64,000 nucleotides of DNA from Onthophagus taurus (GCF_036711975.1 NC_091975.1:9736501-9800500), one strand, 5' to 3'. Shown: positions 47,401 to 57,596, counted from the stretch's first letter. Numbers and translations: made by a program. Notes: a model not told the origin generated them from the sequence alone.

Positions 47401-50382
47401 GTTGAACTACGTTTAAAGTATCAACAAAGATTTAAAATCTCGGACATATCACAGTTGAACAATTTGGTTTGCTGACTGCAGGCAATAAGAACGCCACCGC
47501 CCACTCTTCTATCCACAAGACGGTGATTACGATCATTTCTAATTACATTAAATGTAGTAGGCAGCAACTCAGAGTTGGTGATGTCCGGAGATAGCCATGT
47601 TTCGGTAAGCAAAATAATATCGAAATCGGTAGAATTTGTGGCTGTGTATAATTGGTGAGTTTTTGTTCGTAATTTAGATTAGATCAACTTATTATGATTA
47701 TTATCATCAAGTCCTTTGCGTTCATTATTGGACATAGCTTTGTGCTGTCTGAATCCAATTGTTGGTCATTTTTTTGACGTCTACTTCGTCTGTTCGCTCG
47801 CGGTCTTCACTCAAGCAATCATTTTGTCCACTGCTCTATCTTCATTCGCGCGACATAACCCGCCCAGTTCCACTTAAGCTTTGTCACAATGTTGACCACA
47901 TCATGTATTCTTCATAAGTCTTCATTTCGTGTATAGTCCCTCAGAGTTACACCCAGGATCGACCTCTCCATCTATCTTTGCGTTACTTGGACCCTCCTTG
48001 CAGTGGCTACCGTTAATGTTAAAGTTTTGGAGTCGTATGTCATAACCAGAAACACATTGATTGAAACCCTTTTCTCTTGGTTTCCCGTAGGCTTCTGTTT
48101 AGTTCGCTTGTTTGATTATCTCTCGATACACGAACCTCATAGCCAAGATATACATAGCTGTCAACTCTCTCAATCTCATTCCCAATGTTGATGTTAGAGC
48201 TGGGAAGAAGATTTATCCTAAATTTTGTTGATATTTAGCCCGACTCTTGCACAGACCTCCTTTAAGTCGTTCAGCATTAGTTTAATCTCTCCAAGGCCAT
48301 CCGAAATAAAAACGATATCGGCCGCGTAGCGCAAATTACTTAGGATTTTGCCATCAATGTTTACGACTTTTTGGGTCCAATCCAGTTGTTTAAATGCACT
48401 GTCCAGGACTGTGATGAACAATTTGGGTTCAACAGTGTAAACTACTCAGTGAAAGGGTTCAACTACTCTACTCTCTTCAGTCTTTCATGCAATTTTACCG
48501 TCATTGTAGTATTCTTATAGATATTATAAATAAGTTTAGTATATCGATAATCAACTCTGCTTTCTTGTAATGCTTACAAAACTGCCATCCACTCAATTTT
48601 GAAAATAAACCTTTGAAAATAAATACCTGGGTATTTAACAACACTGACTTTAACAGAATTGAGGTTGAGGAGGCCTTGATGGACATCAGGGTTATAGACA
48701 GTATTAGTATTCCATCAATTTTAATCAAGGAATGTTCACAGTCTCTGTCCCTTCTTTTAACTATTATATTTAATGCTTCATTAATAATAGGTATCTTTCC
48801 TTTATTGTGGAAGTGGGCTTTTATTCTTCCCATTTATAAATCTGGGGAGTCTGGTGTTATATCTAATTACCGCCCCATATCTATTTTGTGTTTGAGAAAG
48901 TGGTTCATCACATCTATTCTTTGCCCTTAAGTCTAAAATCAAGTTGATTCAGTTTACACAGATTTTAGTAAAGCTTTTGACTGGGTGGATCACAACTTAT
49001 TTCTGTTTAAACTAAAAAATTTTGGAATTTAGGGGAAATTTTATCTGAAGGAGAGATTGTTAACCCTTTACTGTTTAATATTTATGTTAACGACATATTT
49101 GACGTCTCTTTCTCTGTATCTCTTCACCTCTTGATTGTTCTAGGCTCCAATCTGACTTAAATAATCTACATGCTTTTTGCTTAAATAATCGTCTATCATT
49201 AAACTTATGAAAGTTTAATGTTATTTCCTGCTGGTGAGAGGTTGCAATGTGTCTCATTTATTAGAGATTTGGGTGTTACATTTGATCATAAATTATTTGA
49301 TAAACATATTGATGCTGTTATCTCCAAAGCCTGGCGTATGTTAGGATTTATTATTAGATCCATGGCAGCTTTTTCTAACATTAATGCAATTAGAAATCTC
49401 TATTTTGCCTATGTCTACAGCATACTTATTTGAAATGATATATGTGATATAAATATAGACTAGACTGAGTTTTAATTTTTTCACATGAGATAAATAAAAT
49501 TAAAAAAATAAATAAATAAATAAAAATAATAACCATTCGTTTTAATTCAGCGATTGGTTCATAAACAGCCCACCCATTTTCTGGGAACATTTCCGAATAC
49601 TCAAAAGCGAAAAGTTTTAATTTATTCGAAAGGGGGAACGCAAATTGTTGAAGTCTTTCAAACATATCTCTACGAGAATGATTTTCTTGTTTATGTGCGA
49701 ACCTTAAATTTCTCATATCTTTACAAAAAACTTCAATTCCGTACGCGTTTTCACCTCGAGATGATAAACCCCCTACTTTTTCTATTCGAGAAACCTTAAA
49801 AAATAAAAATTTAGGGATTGAATCCTTAATTCTTTGATTAAAATCTTACCACACCCAAAGGAACATCGATAATCGTATTTAAATCTTTATCTGTTGATCG
49901 AAAATAAAGTTTATAATTTGTAACGGTTAAAACTCCTCTCGAGGGGCCATTGTAAGGACAAACGTAAGTTACGTCTCTCGCTTGCTCTGAAATCTTCTCA
50001 CCGGGGAATAAAGGGATTTCATCAGCTCGAGAATTCAAAATTGCTTCAGTATTTGCCTAAATGTTGATTAAAAATTAATTAAAAGAAAATCATAACCTCA
50101 ACAAAATTTTACCTTTGTTATTTTTCTTCTTTCCAAAGTCGAAACGACATTTTCTGTTGATGTTGAGCTCGAGGAGCAATAACTTTTACTTGGAGAAGTT
50201 TTTCCCCAACTAGTCTATAAAACATTAATTAAATACAAATAAATTATTAATGATTGTTTACTTACAGTTTCTTGTTTAGAATTTAAAGAGCTTGATTTTG
50301 AATCTCCTATAAACCCCTCAAGACTGATATTTTTGTGGTAATTCCCAGGTTCCATGTTTATAAGTTCGATGGGTTTATCCAT
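41415..50382 (-). CDS. mtm: Myotubularin phosphoinositide 3-phosphatase
   Basis: Active myotubularin (MTM1/MTMR2 type), removing the 3-phosphate from PI3P and PI(3,5)P2 on endosomal membranes. Exons: 50266-50382, 50113-50214, 49850-50056, 49534-49794, 42589-42941, 42330-42537, 42106-42276, 41845-42052, 41596-41777, 41415-41537; 1932 bp, 643 residues, phases consistent. The GRAM/PH domain is in exons 3-4 ([20 protein letters not shown]). The catalytic block follows, with [37 protein letters not shown] and the P-loop HCSDGWDRT (Cys428, Arg434). A short basic coiled-coil-like tail closes the protein ([20 protein letters not shown]). Length equals the family norm. The 6.6-kb intron after exon 4 is LINE-filled. 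The start is an ATG reading [10 protein letters not shown]; short upstream extension is possible. Confidence 0.95.
43015..44280 (+). mobile_element. Degenerate LINE, RT part, in mtm intron
   Basis: Frames include [15 protein letters not shown] followed by [20 protein letters not shown], then after deletion [20 protein letters not shown] and [13 protein letters not shown]. This is a CR1/Jockey-type reverse transcriptase with the palm largely lost. It ends near 44280 in an AAATAAATAAAAAAAG tail. Confidence 0.7.
44281..44990 (+). mobile_element. Degenerate LINE, endonuclease-RT linker part
   Basis: Frames read [15 protein letters not shown]-like sequence, then [20 protein letters not shown] and [19 protein letters not shown]. 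These are typical of the stretch between endonuclease and reverse transcriptase in CR1/Jockey-type elements. Stops and frameshifts are frequent. The RT that should follow resumes at about 48600, beyond two opposite-strand insertions. Confidence 0.55.
44991..45184. other. Short unassigned segment, possible hAT end
   Basis: Begins CAGTGATGGGCGCTGGGTAA and contains two near-identical GCGTATAAAAG strings. The start resembles a hAT-type terminus, but the partner end was not found. Confidence 0.25.
45185..47690 (-). mobile_element. Nearly intact CR1/Jockey-type LINE, 5' truncated
   Basis: Minus-strand ORF2 remnant. An endonuclease piece at 47421-47612 ([20 protein letters not shown]) is out of frame with the following 276-codon block at 46356-47186 (linker, then [20 protein letters not shown] and [11 protein letters not shown]). 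One in-frame TAG separates this from the 374-codon block at 45222-46346. That block has [30 protein letters not shown], the catalytic YADD in [11 protein letters not shown], and [10 protein letters not shown]. The nonsense codon and upstream frameshift inactivate it. Lies in the same direction as mtm. Confidence 0.85.
47691..48600 (-). mobile_element. RTE-type LINE 3' fragment, degenerate
   Basis: Minus frames read [20 protein letters not shown], then [20 protein letters not shown] followed by [10 protein letters not shown] (the catalytic F/YADD has become YAAD). After breaks come [23 protein letters not shown] and [13 protein letters not shown]. This order is the RT palm to C-terminal block of RTE-like elements. 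Many stops. Confidence 0.7.
48601..49530 (+). mobile_element. Degenerate LINE, RT part with TAAA tail at mtm donor
   Basis: Plus frames read [51 protein letters not shown], then after deletion [19 protein letters not shown]. The 3' tail is a TAAA-rich run ending about 49530, within a few bases of the mtm exon 4 donor (49533). Together with 44281-44990 it could be one element split by two later insertions. Confidence 0.65.
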
Positions 50383-50811
50383 CAGAAAACTAAATTATGA
50401 TTAAAAGTTCTTGTTAGTTTGTTACCTGAGTTAACCTGTCATTTATTATTTTTTGACACTTGATGTGACGTTTTCATAGACTTTTAAAACATCGAAAAGT
50501 TACATAAAAAAATAATTCATTATCAACGTATTTCGTTAAAATATTTATTAATTATTCATTATTTCATTATTATTCGATTTTATAACGTGAATTAAAGCGA
50601 AATGTGAAATTGTAATAAATTATTTTATTGTTGAAATCAAAAAAAGATTTGACGTTTTGTACATGTACAAAAAATCGTTGAACACTCGCCATTTCTATGT
50701 TTTTATTTATACTTTTATACAGTGTATTTCACTTAAGAAGCAATACACAAAAAAAGAAAATAAAATTAAAATATAAAGTGAAATATTAACGGTTATAAAT
50801 TTATTACTGTT
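50383..50811. promoter_or_regulatory. Upstream region of mtm
   Basis: AT-rich 5' flank between the mtm start codon and the tandem repeats. No clear TATA box placement. Contains the likely mtm 5' UTR and promoter. Confidence 0.35.
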
Positions 50812-51680
50812 AGGTTATCCAACTTGACTCGGTTACCATGGCGATTAAGATCGAAATATTGCAGGTGCTTGTCAAAATTGAAATTAAATTTAAGTTTATT
50901 TGAAGGAAAAGTCTTATTTAATTGTTTAAAAGGCTGTATTTAACTCAAAATTGGTTTATCTAGGGTATTATAAACAAGGTAAGTGGATTAAATCAAAAAG
51001 AGATATTTTTAATTTATTTCTCTTAATTAGAATCGATTTAAATTAACGAATTTGTTATGAATGCGAGATAATCGTAAAGAATTCGAATTGTTTTAAAATT
51101 AATAAAAATTATGTTAGAATTGATAAAAAAATCGGAAAATTTTATTATTTTAAGGTTATCCAACGTGACTCGGTTACCATGGCGATTAAGATCGAAATAT
51201 TGCAGATGCTTGTCAAAATTGAAATTAAATTTAAGTTTATTTGAAGGAAAAGTCTTATTTAATTGTTTAAAAAACTGTATTTAACTCAAAATTGGTTTAT
51301 CTAGGGTATTATAAACAAGGTAAGTGGATTAAATCAAAAAGAGATATTTTTAATTTATTTCTCTTAATTAGAATCGATTTAAATTAACTACAATTAACGA
51401 ATTTGTCATGAATGCGAGATAATCGTAAAGAATTCGAATTGTTTTATAATTAATAAAAATTATGTTAGAATTGATAAAAAAATCGGAATAAAATTTTATT
51501 ATTTTAAGGTTATCCAACTTGATTTTGGCTCGGTTACCATGGTGATTAAGATCCAAACATTAGTTGCTTGTCAAAATGGACGTCGAATTTAAGTTTTTTT
51601 TTGTGAAAAACACATTAATTGGATTCAAAATGGGTAAATGGATGAAATTATAAGCAAGGTAAGTGGATTAAATCAAAAAA
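50812..51680 (+). repeat. Tandem repeat (341/354 bp, about 2.5 copies) with splice-donor motif
   Basis: Copies begin AGGTTATCCAACTTGACTCG at 50812, 51153 and 51507 (third copy diverged and shorter). Each contains GGTTACCATGG and ends its conserved core with A(A/G)CAAG|GTAAGTGGATTAAATCAAAA, with the donor GT at 50979, 51320 and 51659. An in-frame 21-codon ATG frame in copies 1 and 2 is too short to call. The arrangement suggests an amplified first exon of a plus-strand transcript diverging from mtm, but no downstream exon is identified. Confidence 0.7.
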
Positions 51681-51715
51681 ATATATATTTAGAAGAATTT
51701 AGGGTTAAATAACAA

Positions 51716-51806
51716 TTAAAACTAGAACTAACACTTTAATTAATTCTTTTCTAGTGTTAGTTCTAGTTTTACACTATCACTAGAACTAACACAAGATCTA
51801 GAACGG
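51716..51806. repeat. TAGTGTTAGTTC-type inverted repeat
   Basis: AACTAGAACTAACACT is followed, after about 17 bases, by its complement AGTGTTAGTTCTAGTT. A third copy, CACTAGAACTAACACAAG, follows. The stem of about 16 bp would form a strong hairpin. It reads as a short 12-bp-type motif in both orientations; a small RNA precursor is possible but unsupported. Confidence 0.6.
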
Positions 51807-52207
51807 TTTTGCACTAGTTAGAAGTGATGATTAAGGAAATTAAGGTAATTTTTTAACAATTACATTCTTTATTGATATAAATAATCTCACAGCGTTCATA
51901 TAAAAATGTGTATTTCGTTTTAATTGATTAACCGGAGGAGAAAATTAACTAAAAATAAATAAATATCACTTACCATCTAAGGAAATCAATAACATAAACG
52001 AATAATTAACGTAAATGAAGAAAAAATCAAAAATACATAACCTACAAAAAAAATGACAGATAATTTATTTGAGGTTATGTTTTTTTAAACTGATTTAATA
52101 ACTATTTTTTAATCTATTTAAAGTTGTTAAATGTAGAGATCACTATAAAAAAATTAGTTTTGTTTTTTTTCATAATAATTAAATAAAAAACGTTTTTTTT
52201 AAGTGTG
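51807..52207. other. Intergenic sequence and RMND5 3' UTR
   Basis: AT-rich; TTTATT/AATAAA-type strings near 52170-52190 may serve RMND5 polyadenylation on the minus strand. Nothing else is seen. Confidence 0.4.
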
Positions 52208-53555
52208 TTAAAAGAAGATTAATCTAGCATCGGTTGGACTTTGTTCCATCGGGCAGTAGGGACATTTCATTCTATAACAAATTACGAAAAAACAATCAAT
52301 TTTGTTTATAATTTAATCTTTTACTCACTTATTTCCACTGCAAAGCTTATTTAAAGCATCTCGGGATATAACATGACCACAAATTAACCTCATGGGAGGG
52401 TTATTTTCCGTCGATTGTTGCCTTAAAATCGGGCAAGCAAACATTGAGTGATATCTACTATCATTTCCCAAATCAATTTCAATCTAAAACAAATTCGTAT
52501 AACGCGAGTATTAAATTTTATAACCTCACTCACAGGTAGTTCATCTTTTCCATTCCAAATAGCTGCTACCTGCCTTTCTTTCATGATATGTTTAATATTT
52601 AACAATGCAGGAATTGCTTTACACCCAGCATTAACACAAGTTGATAAAGGACTATTAACGCTAACCCCTAATAAAGAACAAGCATCTTTTGTAAAAATAT
52701 CATAAACATCCATCCACCTATCCGGATCTAACAAACAACTATATGGAGATCTGTTAATATCGTTGCGAACATACAACATCATTCCCATTAAAGTTTGAAT
52801 TTCTTTTTCGTGTTTATAAGCGAACGGTTTAAAAAAAGTCCGGGCATAATTAATCGCTTCGGTTTCATTAGCAGATCCGTTTCTTAAAATTTCAATGTAT
52901 TTTAAACGATGTAATTGGAATTCTAGTGATGAATTTTGTGCCTCTAAGTTTTCGCGGTGAGTCACGGCCCAATCTAAAGCCGGTTGTAAATTTTTCTCTC
53001 GTAAACTTTCTAAAATGTGATTTAACTCCGTGAACGGTTCATTTTCGTTTAATTCCACTTCAACGCTTGATTCTTTCGCGAGCTCTTGCGCCACGTCTTT
53101 CATTCCTTGCCGATAAAAATGTTGGCAAATGATTTTATTTAATAATTCGATTTTTTGCGGAGTGTTAAATGAATCCTCTTTAGTGGCGCCGGCGAAATCT
53201 TGAATGAAATGCTTATCGATGACTTTTCCAACTCTCGAAACTGTCGCGTGGAGATCTTTGTGGTCGGCGGATAACATTGAAATCGTTTCTTTTACTTTTA
53301 TCGTAGCTTGTTTTAACGTGTCTACTTGAATCGGTGTTAATTCGTGATTTGATGGTGCTACGAAGAAAAAAGTCTTTGTTTGAACAATAACAATGACCTC
53401 AAGGTATAAAGAAACTTACCATTGTCAATTTGATGTTTTAAACTCTGTATGTATTGAACTAGCTCTCCCAAAGTTCTGTTGGCGTGTTCCCCGATACTCT
53501 CGAATTTCGACAATATCTTGTCGACTTCTTTTTCGACGGCACAACAAGCTTCCAT
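52208..53555 (-). CDS. Rmnd5: RMND5 (GID2), E3 ligase subunit of the CTLH/GID complex
   Basis: Catalytic RING-type subunit of the CTLH (GID) ubiquitin ligase, which pairs with MAEA/GID9. Exons: 53420-53555, 52534-53357, 52329-52483, 52208-52271; 1179 bp, 392 residues, against about 391 in vertebrate RMND5A. The N-terminus ([18 protein letters not shown]) matches the family start. The CTLH/CRA helices follow ([37 protein letters not shown]). The C-terminal degenerate RING shows [24 protein letters not shown] and [16 protein letters not shown]. The final residues IFF fit the family. Its 5' flank is shared with the divergent aldo-keto reductase and is tandemly amplified. Confidence 0.95.
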
Positions 53556-53951
53556 CGTATTTTTTAACGTTTATTATGTACTTTTCATCAACAACTGTCA
53601 ATCAACTAAACGTTTTTGACGTTTACCTCGAAGAAATCTGTAATTATGTTTTTAATAAATCACACCAAGAGATGGCGCCGTTTTTTTGAGTTATTACGTT
53701 AAGAATTTTTAATAATTCGTTTTTATCGCATTATTTAATAAAGGTTATAAGATAACGAAATTCCATTAAAACGTTTTAAATAAGAAAATGATAACGTTAA
53801 TAAAAAAATTTGTTTTGATTCTTAACCGATTTAAATTTTGACATCTGTCATTTCCTTCGTTTGAGATAAAAACATCACTTGAGATAACGAAAGTATTTAA
53901 TTTAAGGAATTATCTCGTATTAAGCGGTTCTAATCAACATTAACATCAAGA

Positions 53952-54023
53952 ATGTCTTCGGTTCCTTCAGTTTCTCTAAATAACGGGTTTTCAATTCCCG
54001 TTTTTGGGTTAGGAACTTGGAAG
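53952..54023 (+). CDS. Reductase alternative first exon, copy 1
   Basis: 24 codons ending in FGLGTWK with intact ATG and donor (AAG|GTAATT). Adjacent to the RMND5 promoter, so this copy probably keeps the ancestral divergent arrangement. It could splice to the acceptor at 55626 and yield a full protein. Use is unproven. Confidence 0.6.
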
Positions 54024-54472
54024 GTAATTTCTAACCTCACTTTTTTTTAAAATTTAATTTATCTTCCTATTCATCGTATTTTTTAACGTTTATTATGTAC
54101 GTTTCATCAACAACTTCAATCAACTTAACGATTTTAACATTTATTTCGAAGAAATCTGTAATTACATATGTTTTTAATAAATCACACCAAAAGGTGGCGC
54201 CGCTTTTTTTGAGTTATTACGTTAAGAATTTTTAATAATTCGTTTTTATGGCATTATTTAATAAAGGTTATAAGATAAGGAAATTCCATTAAAACGTTTT
54301 AAATAGGAAAGTGATAACGTTAATAAAAATTAAGTTTGATTCTTAACCAATTTAAGTTTTGACATCTGTCATTTCTCTCGTTTAAGATAAAAACATCACT
54401 TGAGATAACGAAAGTATTTAATTTAAAGAATCATCTCGTATTAAGCGGTTTTAATCAACATTAACACGAAGA

Positions 54473-54544
54473 ATGTCTTCGGTTCCTTCAGTTTCTCTAA
54501 ATAACGGGTTTTCAATCCCCGTCTTTGGGTTAGGAACTTGGAAG
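54473..54544 (+). CDS. Reductase alternative first exon, copy 2
   Basis: Same length, ATG and donor as copy 1 and the same encoded residues, with only silent differences (for example ATTCCC to ATCCCC, GTTTTT to GTCTTT). It can splice in frame to 55626. Confidence 0.6.
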
Positions 54545-54990
54545 GTAATTTCTAACCTCCCTTTTTTAAAAAATTTAATTTATCTTCGTATTCATCGTAT
54601 TTTTTAACGTTTATTATGTATGTTTCATCAACAACTTCAATCAATTTAACGTTTTTAACGTTTATTTCGAAGGAATCTGTAATTATGTTTTTAATAAATC
54701 ACACCAAAAGATGGCGCCGCTTTTTTGAGTTATTACGTTAAGAATTTTGAATAATTCGTTTTTATCGCATTATTTAATAAAGGTTATAAGATAAGGAAAT
54801 TCCATTAAAACGTTTTAAATAGGAAAGTGATAACGTTAATAAAAAATTAGTTTTGATTCTTAACCAATTTAAATTTTGACATCTGTCATTTCTCTCGTTT
54901 AAGATAAAAACATCATTGAGGAAAGAAAGTATTTAATTTAAGGAATTATTATTTATTATTAAGCGGTTGTAATCAACATTAACACGAAAA

Positions 54991-55062
54991 ATATCTTCGG
55001 TTACTTCAGTTTCTCTAAATAACGGGTTTTCAATCCCCGTGTTTGGGTTAGGAACTTGGAAG
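54991..55062 (+). pseudogene. Reductase first exon copy 3, start codon lost
   Basis: The start is ATA instead of ATG, and a Pro codon is changed (GTTCCT to GTTACT). The remaining frame and donor AAG|GTAATT are intact. It cannot initiate a normal protein here but could still act as a non-coding leader. Confidence 0.75.
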
Positions 55063-55498
55063 GTAATTTCTAACCTCACTTTTTTTTTAAATTTAATTTA
55101 TCTTCGTATTTTTTAACGTTTATTATGTACGTTTCATCAACAACTTCAATCAACTTAACATTTTTAACGTTTATTTCGAAGAAATCTGTAATTATGTTTT
55201 TAATAAATCACACCAAAAGATGGCGCCGCTTTTTTTGAATTATTACGTTAAGAATTTTTAATAATTCCTTTTTATCGCATTATTTAATAAAGGTTATAAG
55301 ATAAGGAAATTCCATTAAAACGTTTTAAATAGGAAAGTGATAACGTTAATAAAAAATTAGTTTTGATTCTAAACCAATTTAAATTTTGAATCTGTCATTT
55401 CTCTCGTTTAAGATAAAAACATCACTTGAGATAACGAAAGTATTTAATTTAAGGAATTATCTCGTATTAAGCAGTTCTAATCAACATTAACACGAAGA

Positions 55499-56567
55499 AT
55501 GTCTTCGGTTCCTTCAGTTTCTTTAAGTAACGGGTTTTCAATCCCCATTTTTGGGTTAGGAACTTGGAAGGTAATTTCTAACCTCACTTTTTTAAAAAAT
55601 TTAATTTATGTTATTTTAAATTTAGTCGAAGCCGGGCGAAGTGACTCAAGCTGTTAAAGATGCAATCGATATAGGTTATCGCCACATTGATTGTGCCCAT
55701 GTTTATGGTAATGAGAAAGAGGTTGGAGCTGCGATAAAAGATAAAATAGATGAAGGTGTTATTAACCGCGATGATTTATTTGTTACAAGCAAATTATGGA
55801 ACACCTTTCATCGCGTTGATCTAGTTGAAAAAGCGATGAAAGAAACTTTAAATAATTTGGGGTTAGATTACATCGATTTGTATTTAATTCATTGGCCTTT
55901 GGGTTATAAAGAAGATGGGGAATTATTTCCCACCGACGAACAAGGAAAAATCCAATTCAGCAACGTTGATTACGTGGATACATGGAAAGCAATGGAAAAA
56001 TTAGTCGAAAAGGAATACACAAGATCAATTGGGTTATCAAACTTTAATAAACGCCAAATCGAACGTGTTTTAGACTCAAGCACAATTAAGCCGGTTAATT
56101 TACAAATTGAATGCCACCCTTATTTGAATCAAAAAAAATTGATTGAATTTTGTAAGTCAAATGGTATTACGGTCACTGCTTATAGCCCATTGGGAAGCCC
56201 AGATAGGCCGTGGGCCAAACCGGACGATCCACAGCTTTTAGAAGATGAAAAATTAAACTTTTTGTCAGAAAAATATAAAAAAACTACCGCTCAAATTTTG
56301 TTGAAATACCAAGTTCAACGAGGTGTTATTACAATTCCTAAATCGGTGAATAAAGGGAGAATCGCCGAGAATTTTAACATCTTTGATTTTGAATTGGACC
56401 CAAAAGATTTGGAGTATATTAATGGGTTCGATTGCGGTGGGAGGTTTTGTCCAATGACAGCGTAAGTTTTGATTTATTTATTTTTTTTTAATTTAAAATA
56501 AAATTTTTGATATTATTGTAGCGGTGTTGGTCATCCACATCATCCGTTTGAAAATGATGAGTATTGA
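55499..56567 (+). CDS. Aldo-keto reductase 1 (AKR1-like)
   Basis: NADPH-dependent cytosolic carbonyl reductase of the (beta/alpha)8 aldo-keto reductase family. Exons: 55499-55570 (nearest first exon), 55626-56461, 56522-56567; 954 bp, 317 residues. Catalytic tetrad Asp46 and Tyr51 (YRHIDCAHVY), Lys80 (TSKLWN), His113 (LIHWPLG). IGLSNFN and the cofactor-phosphate loop IPKSVNKGRIAEN are present; the C-terminus ends HPFENDEY. Three more first exons lie upstream at 53952, 54473 and 54991. This first exon differs at two residues from copies 1-2 (Asn to Ser, Val to Ile). The substrate is unknown; aldose or aldehyde reductase type. Paralogue of the gene at 61431-62464, and convergent with it. Confidence 0.93.
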
Positions 56568-57220
56568 TGGAAAATTTTCTTAATCGTTTGAGTTTAAAAT
56601 ATATAAATCTCATCCTAAATCCATCGATATTTTTTGTAATTTATGTTCTATGAGCAATCAAATAAGAATTTATATATACATATTTTTTAATGAGGTGGAC
56701 GTTTTTGTAATTTTAGCCTTGTTATGTGTGGAATTCAACGTGATTAACATAAAAGCATTTTAAGGATAAGAAAATGTTATCAATGTTTTTTATTAAAGAG
56801 GTTATTGTTATTAAAATATGGCCTTAATACTGATTTCAGTTGATCCAATCATTTATTACGTGTTAAATAAAAGAGGGTAATGAAAAACTTCTTAGAATTG
56901 ATAAAGAAATCTAAGGCCTTCGAACTGTAACATTTATTTCTAAATTGAAGGTTTATGGGATTTTTTAAAAAATAAATACAAGAAAAGCGTAAATTCCACA
57001 TACAACAAGTATCCACCAGTCCATACACCAATTACCTTAGATTATTCCCCCACCAGTCTTAATTCCCCAGACGCGTATGTTCTCGCAATATACTGTAGTA
57101 CTTTAATGTCGTATTCGTGCCATTCAATTTTTGGATATTTATTAAAAATGAGTACAAAGCATTCGAGATTTGATTTAAAATGGGGTCCACAAAAATACAG
57201 CTTTGTACGGGACGTCCGAG
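56568..57220. other. 3' flank of reductase 1
   Basis: AT-rich, including the likely reductase 3' UTR. No further gene is seen; a small minus-strand frame near 57042-57275 resembles nothing known. Confidence 0.4.
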
Positions 57221-57228
57221 TCCTAGAG

Positions 57229-57338
57229 CAGCGGTTCCCAACCTTTTTGACTTGCAGAGCCCTTTTTACAATCAATTTTTGTGGCGGAACCCCAGAAAAG
57301 CCCCAAGGGCTCCGCGGAGCACAGGTTGAAAACCACTG
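57229..57338. mobile_element. 110-bp hAT-type MITE
   Basis: Begins CAGCGGTTCCCAACCTTTTT and ends AGGTTGAAAACCACTG (complement CAGTGGTTTTCAACCT), an imperfect inverted repeat. An exact 8-bp target duplication TCCTAGAG is at 57221-57228 and 57339-57346. Internal GC-rich hairpin (AAGCCCCAAGGGCTCCGCGG). Non-coding. Confidence 0.9.
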
Positions 57339-57354
57339 TCCTAGAGTATTGAGT

Positions 57355-57596
57355 GTTCGAGCGTACTATTAAACAAAGTGCGTGAAAGTCCTAAGATAAG
57401 TGCTTCAAAAATTGCTAACGAATTAAATTCTGTATCTCAAAGAACAGTAAGTGCACAAACGATTCGAAATGTTCTTCACAAAAATGGATATCATCGCCGC
57501 ATACCTAGGAAGAAGCCTTTTATATCACAAAAGAAACGTATAAATCAAATTATACATACATTCAAACGAGAAAATTTGTTCCCAACAGTAAAATAT
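57355..57596 (+). pseudogene. Tc1 transposase N-terminal relic
   Basis: Plus frame reads ISASKIANELNSVSQRTVSA followed by QTIRNVLHKNGYHRRIPRKK and PFISQKKR. This is the second helix-turn-helix and linker region of Tc1-like transposases. The catalytic domain is absent; the sequence runs directly into the 306-bp repeat family. Confidence 0.75.

Larger units (their letters stand above)
53553..55615 (+). repeat. Four-copy tandem array of divergent promoter plus reductase exon 1
   Basis: Unit starts at the RMND5 start codon region (CATCGTATTTTTTAACG at 53553, 54072 and 54593; fourth copy from about 55102) and recurs every 508-521 bp. Each unit carries, in order, the RMND5 5' leader sequence (reverse), a GATGGCGCCG block, the intergenic promoter, a 72-bp reductase first exon ending TTGGAAG|GTAATTT, and the start of intron 1. 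First exons lie at 53952, 54473, 54991 and 55499. High identity by eye points to recent duplication. Confidence 0.93.

Noticed and set aside
57221-57346. SINE
   Set aside because: No pol III promoter or A-tail; inverted ends and an 8-bp duplication show a hAT MITE.
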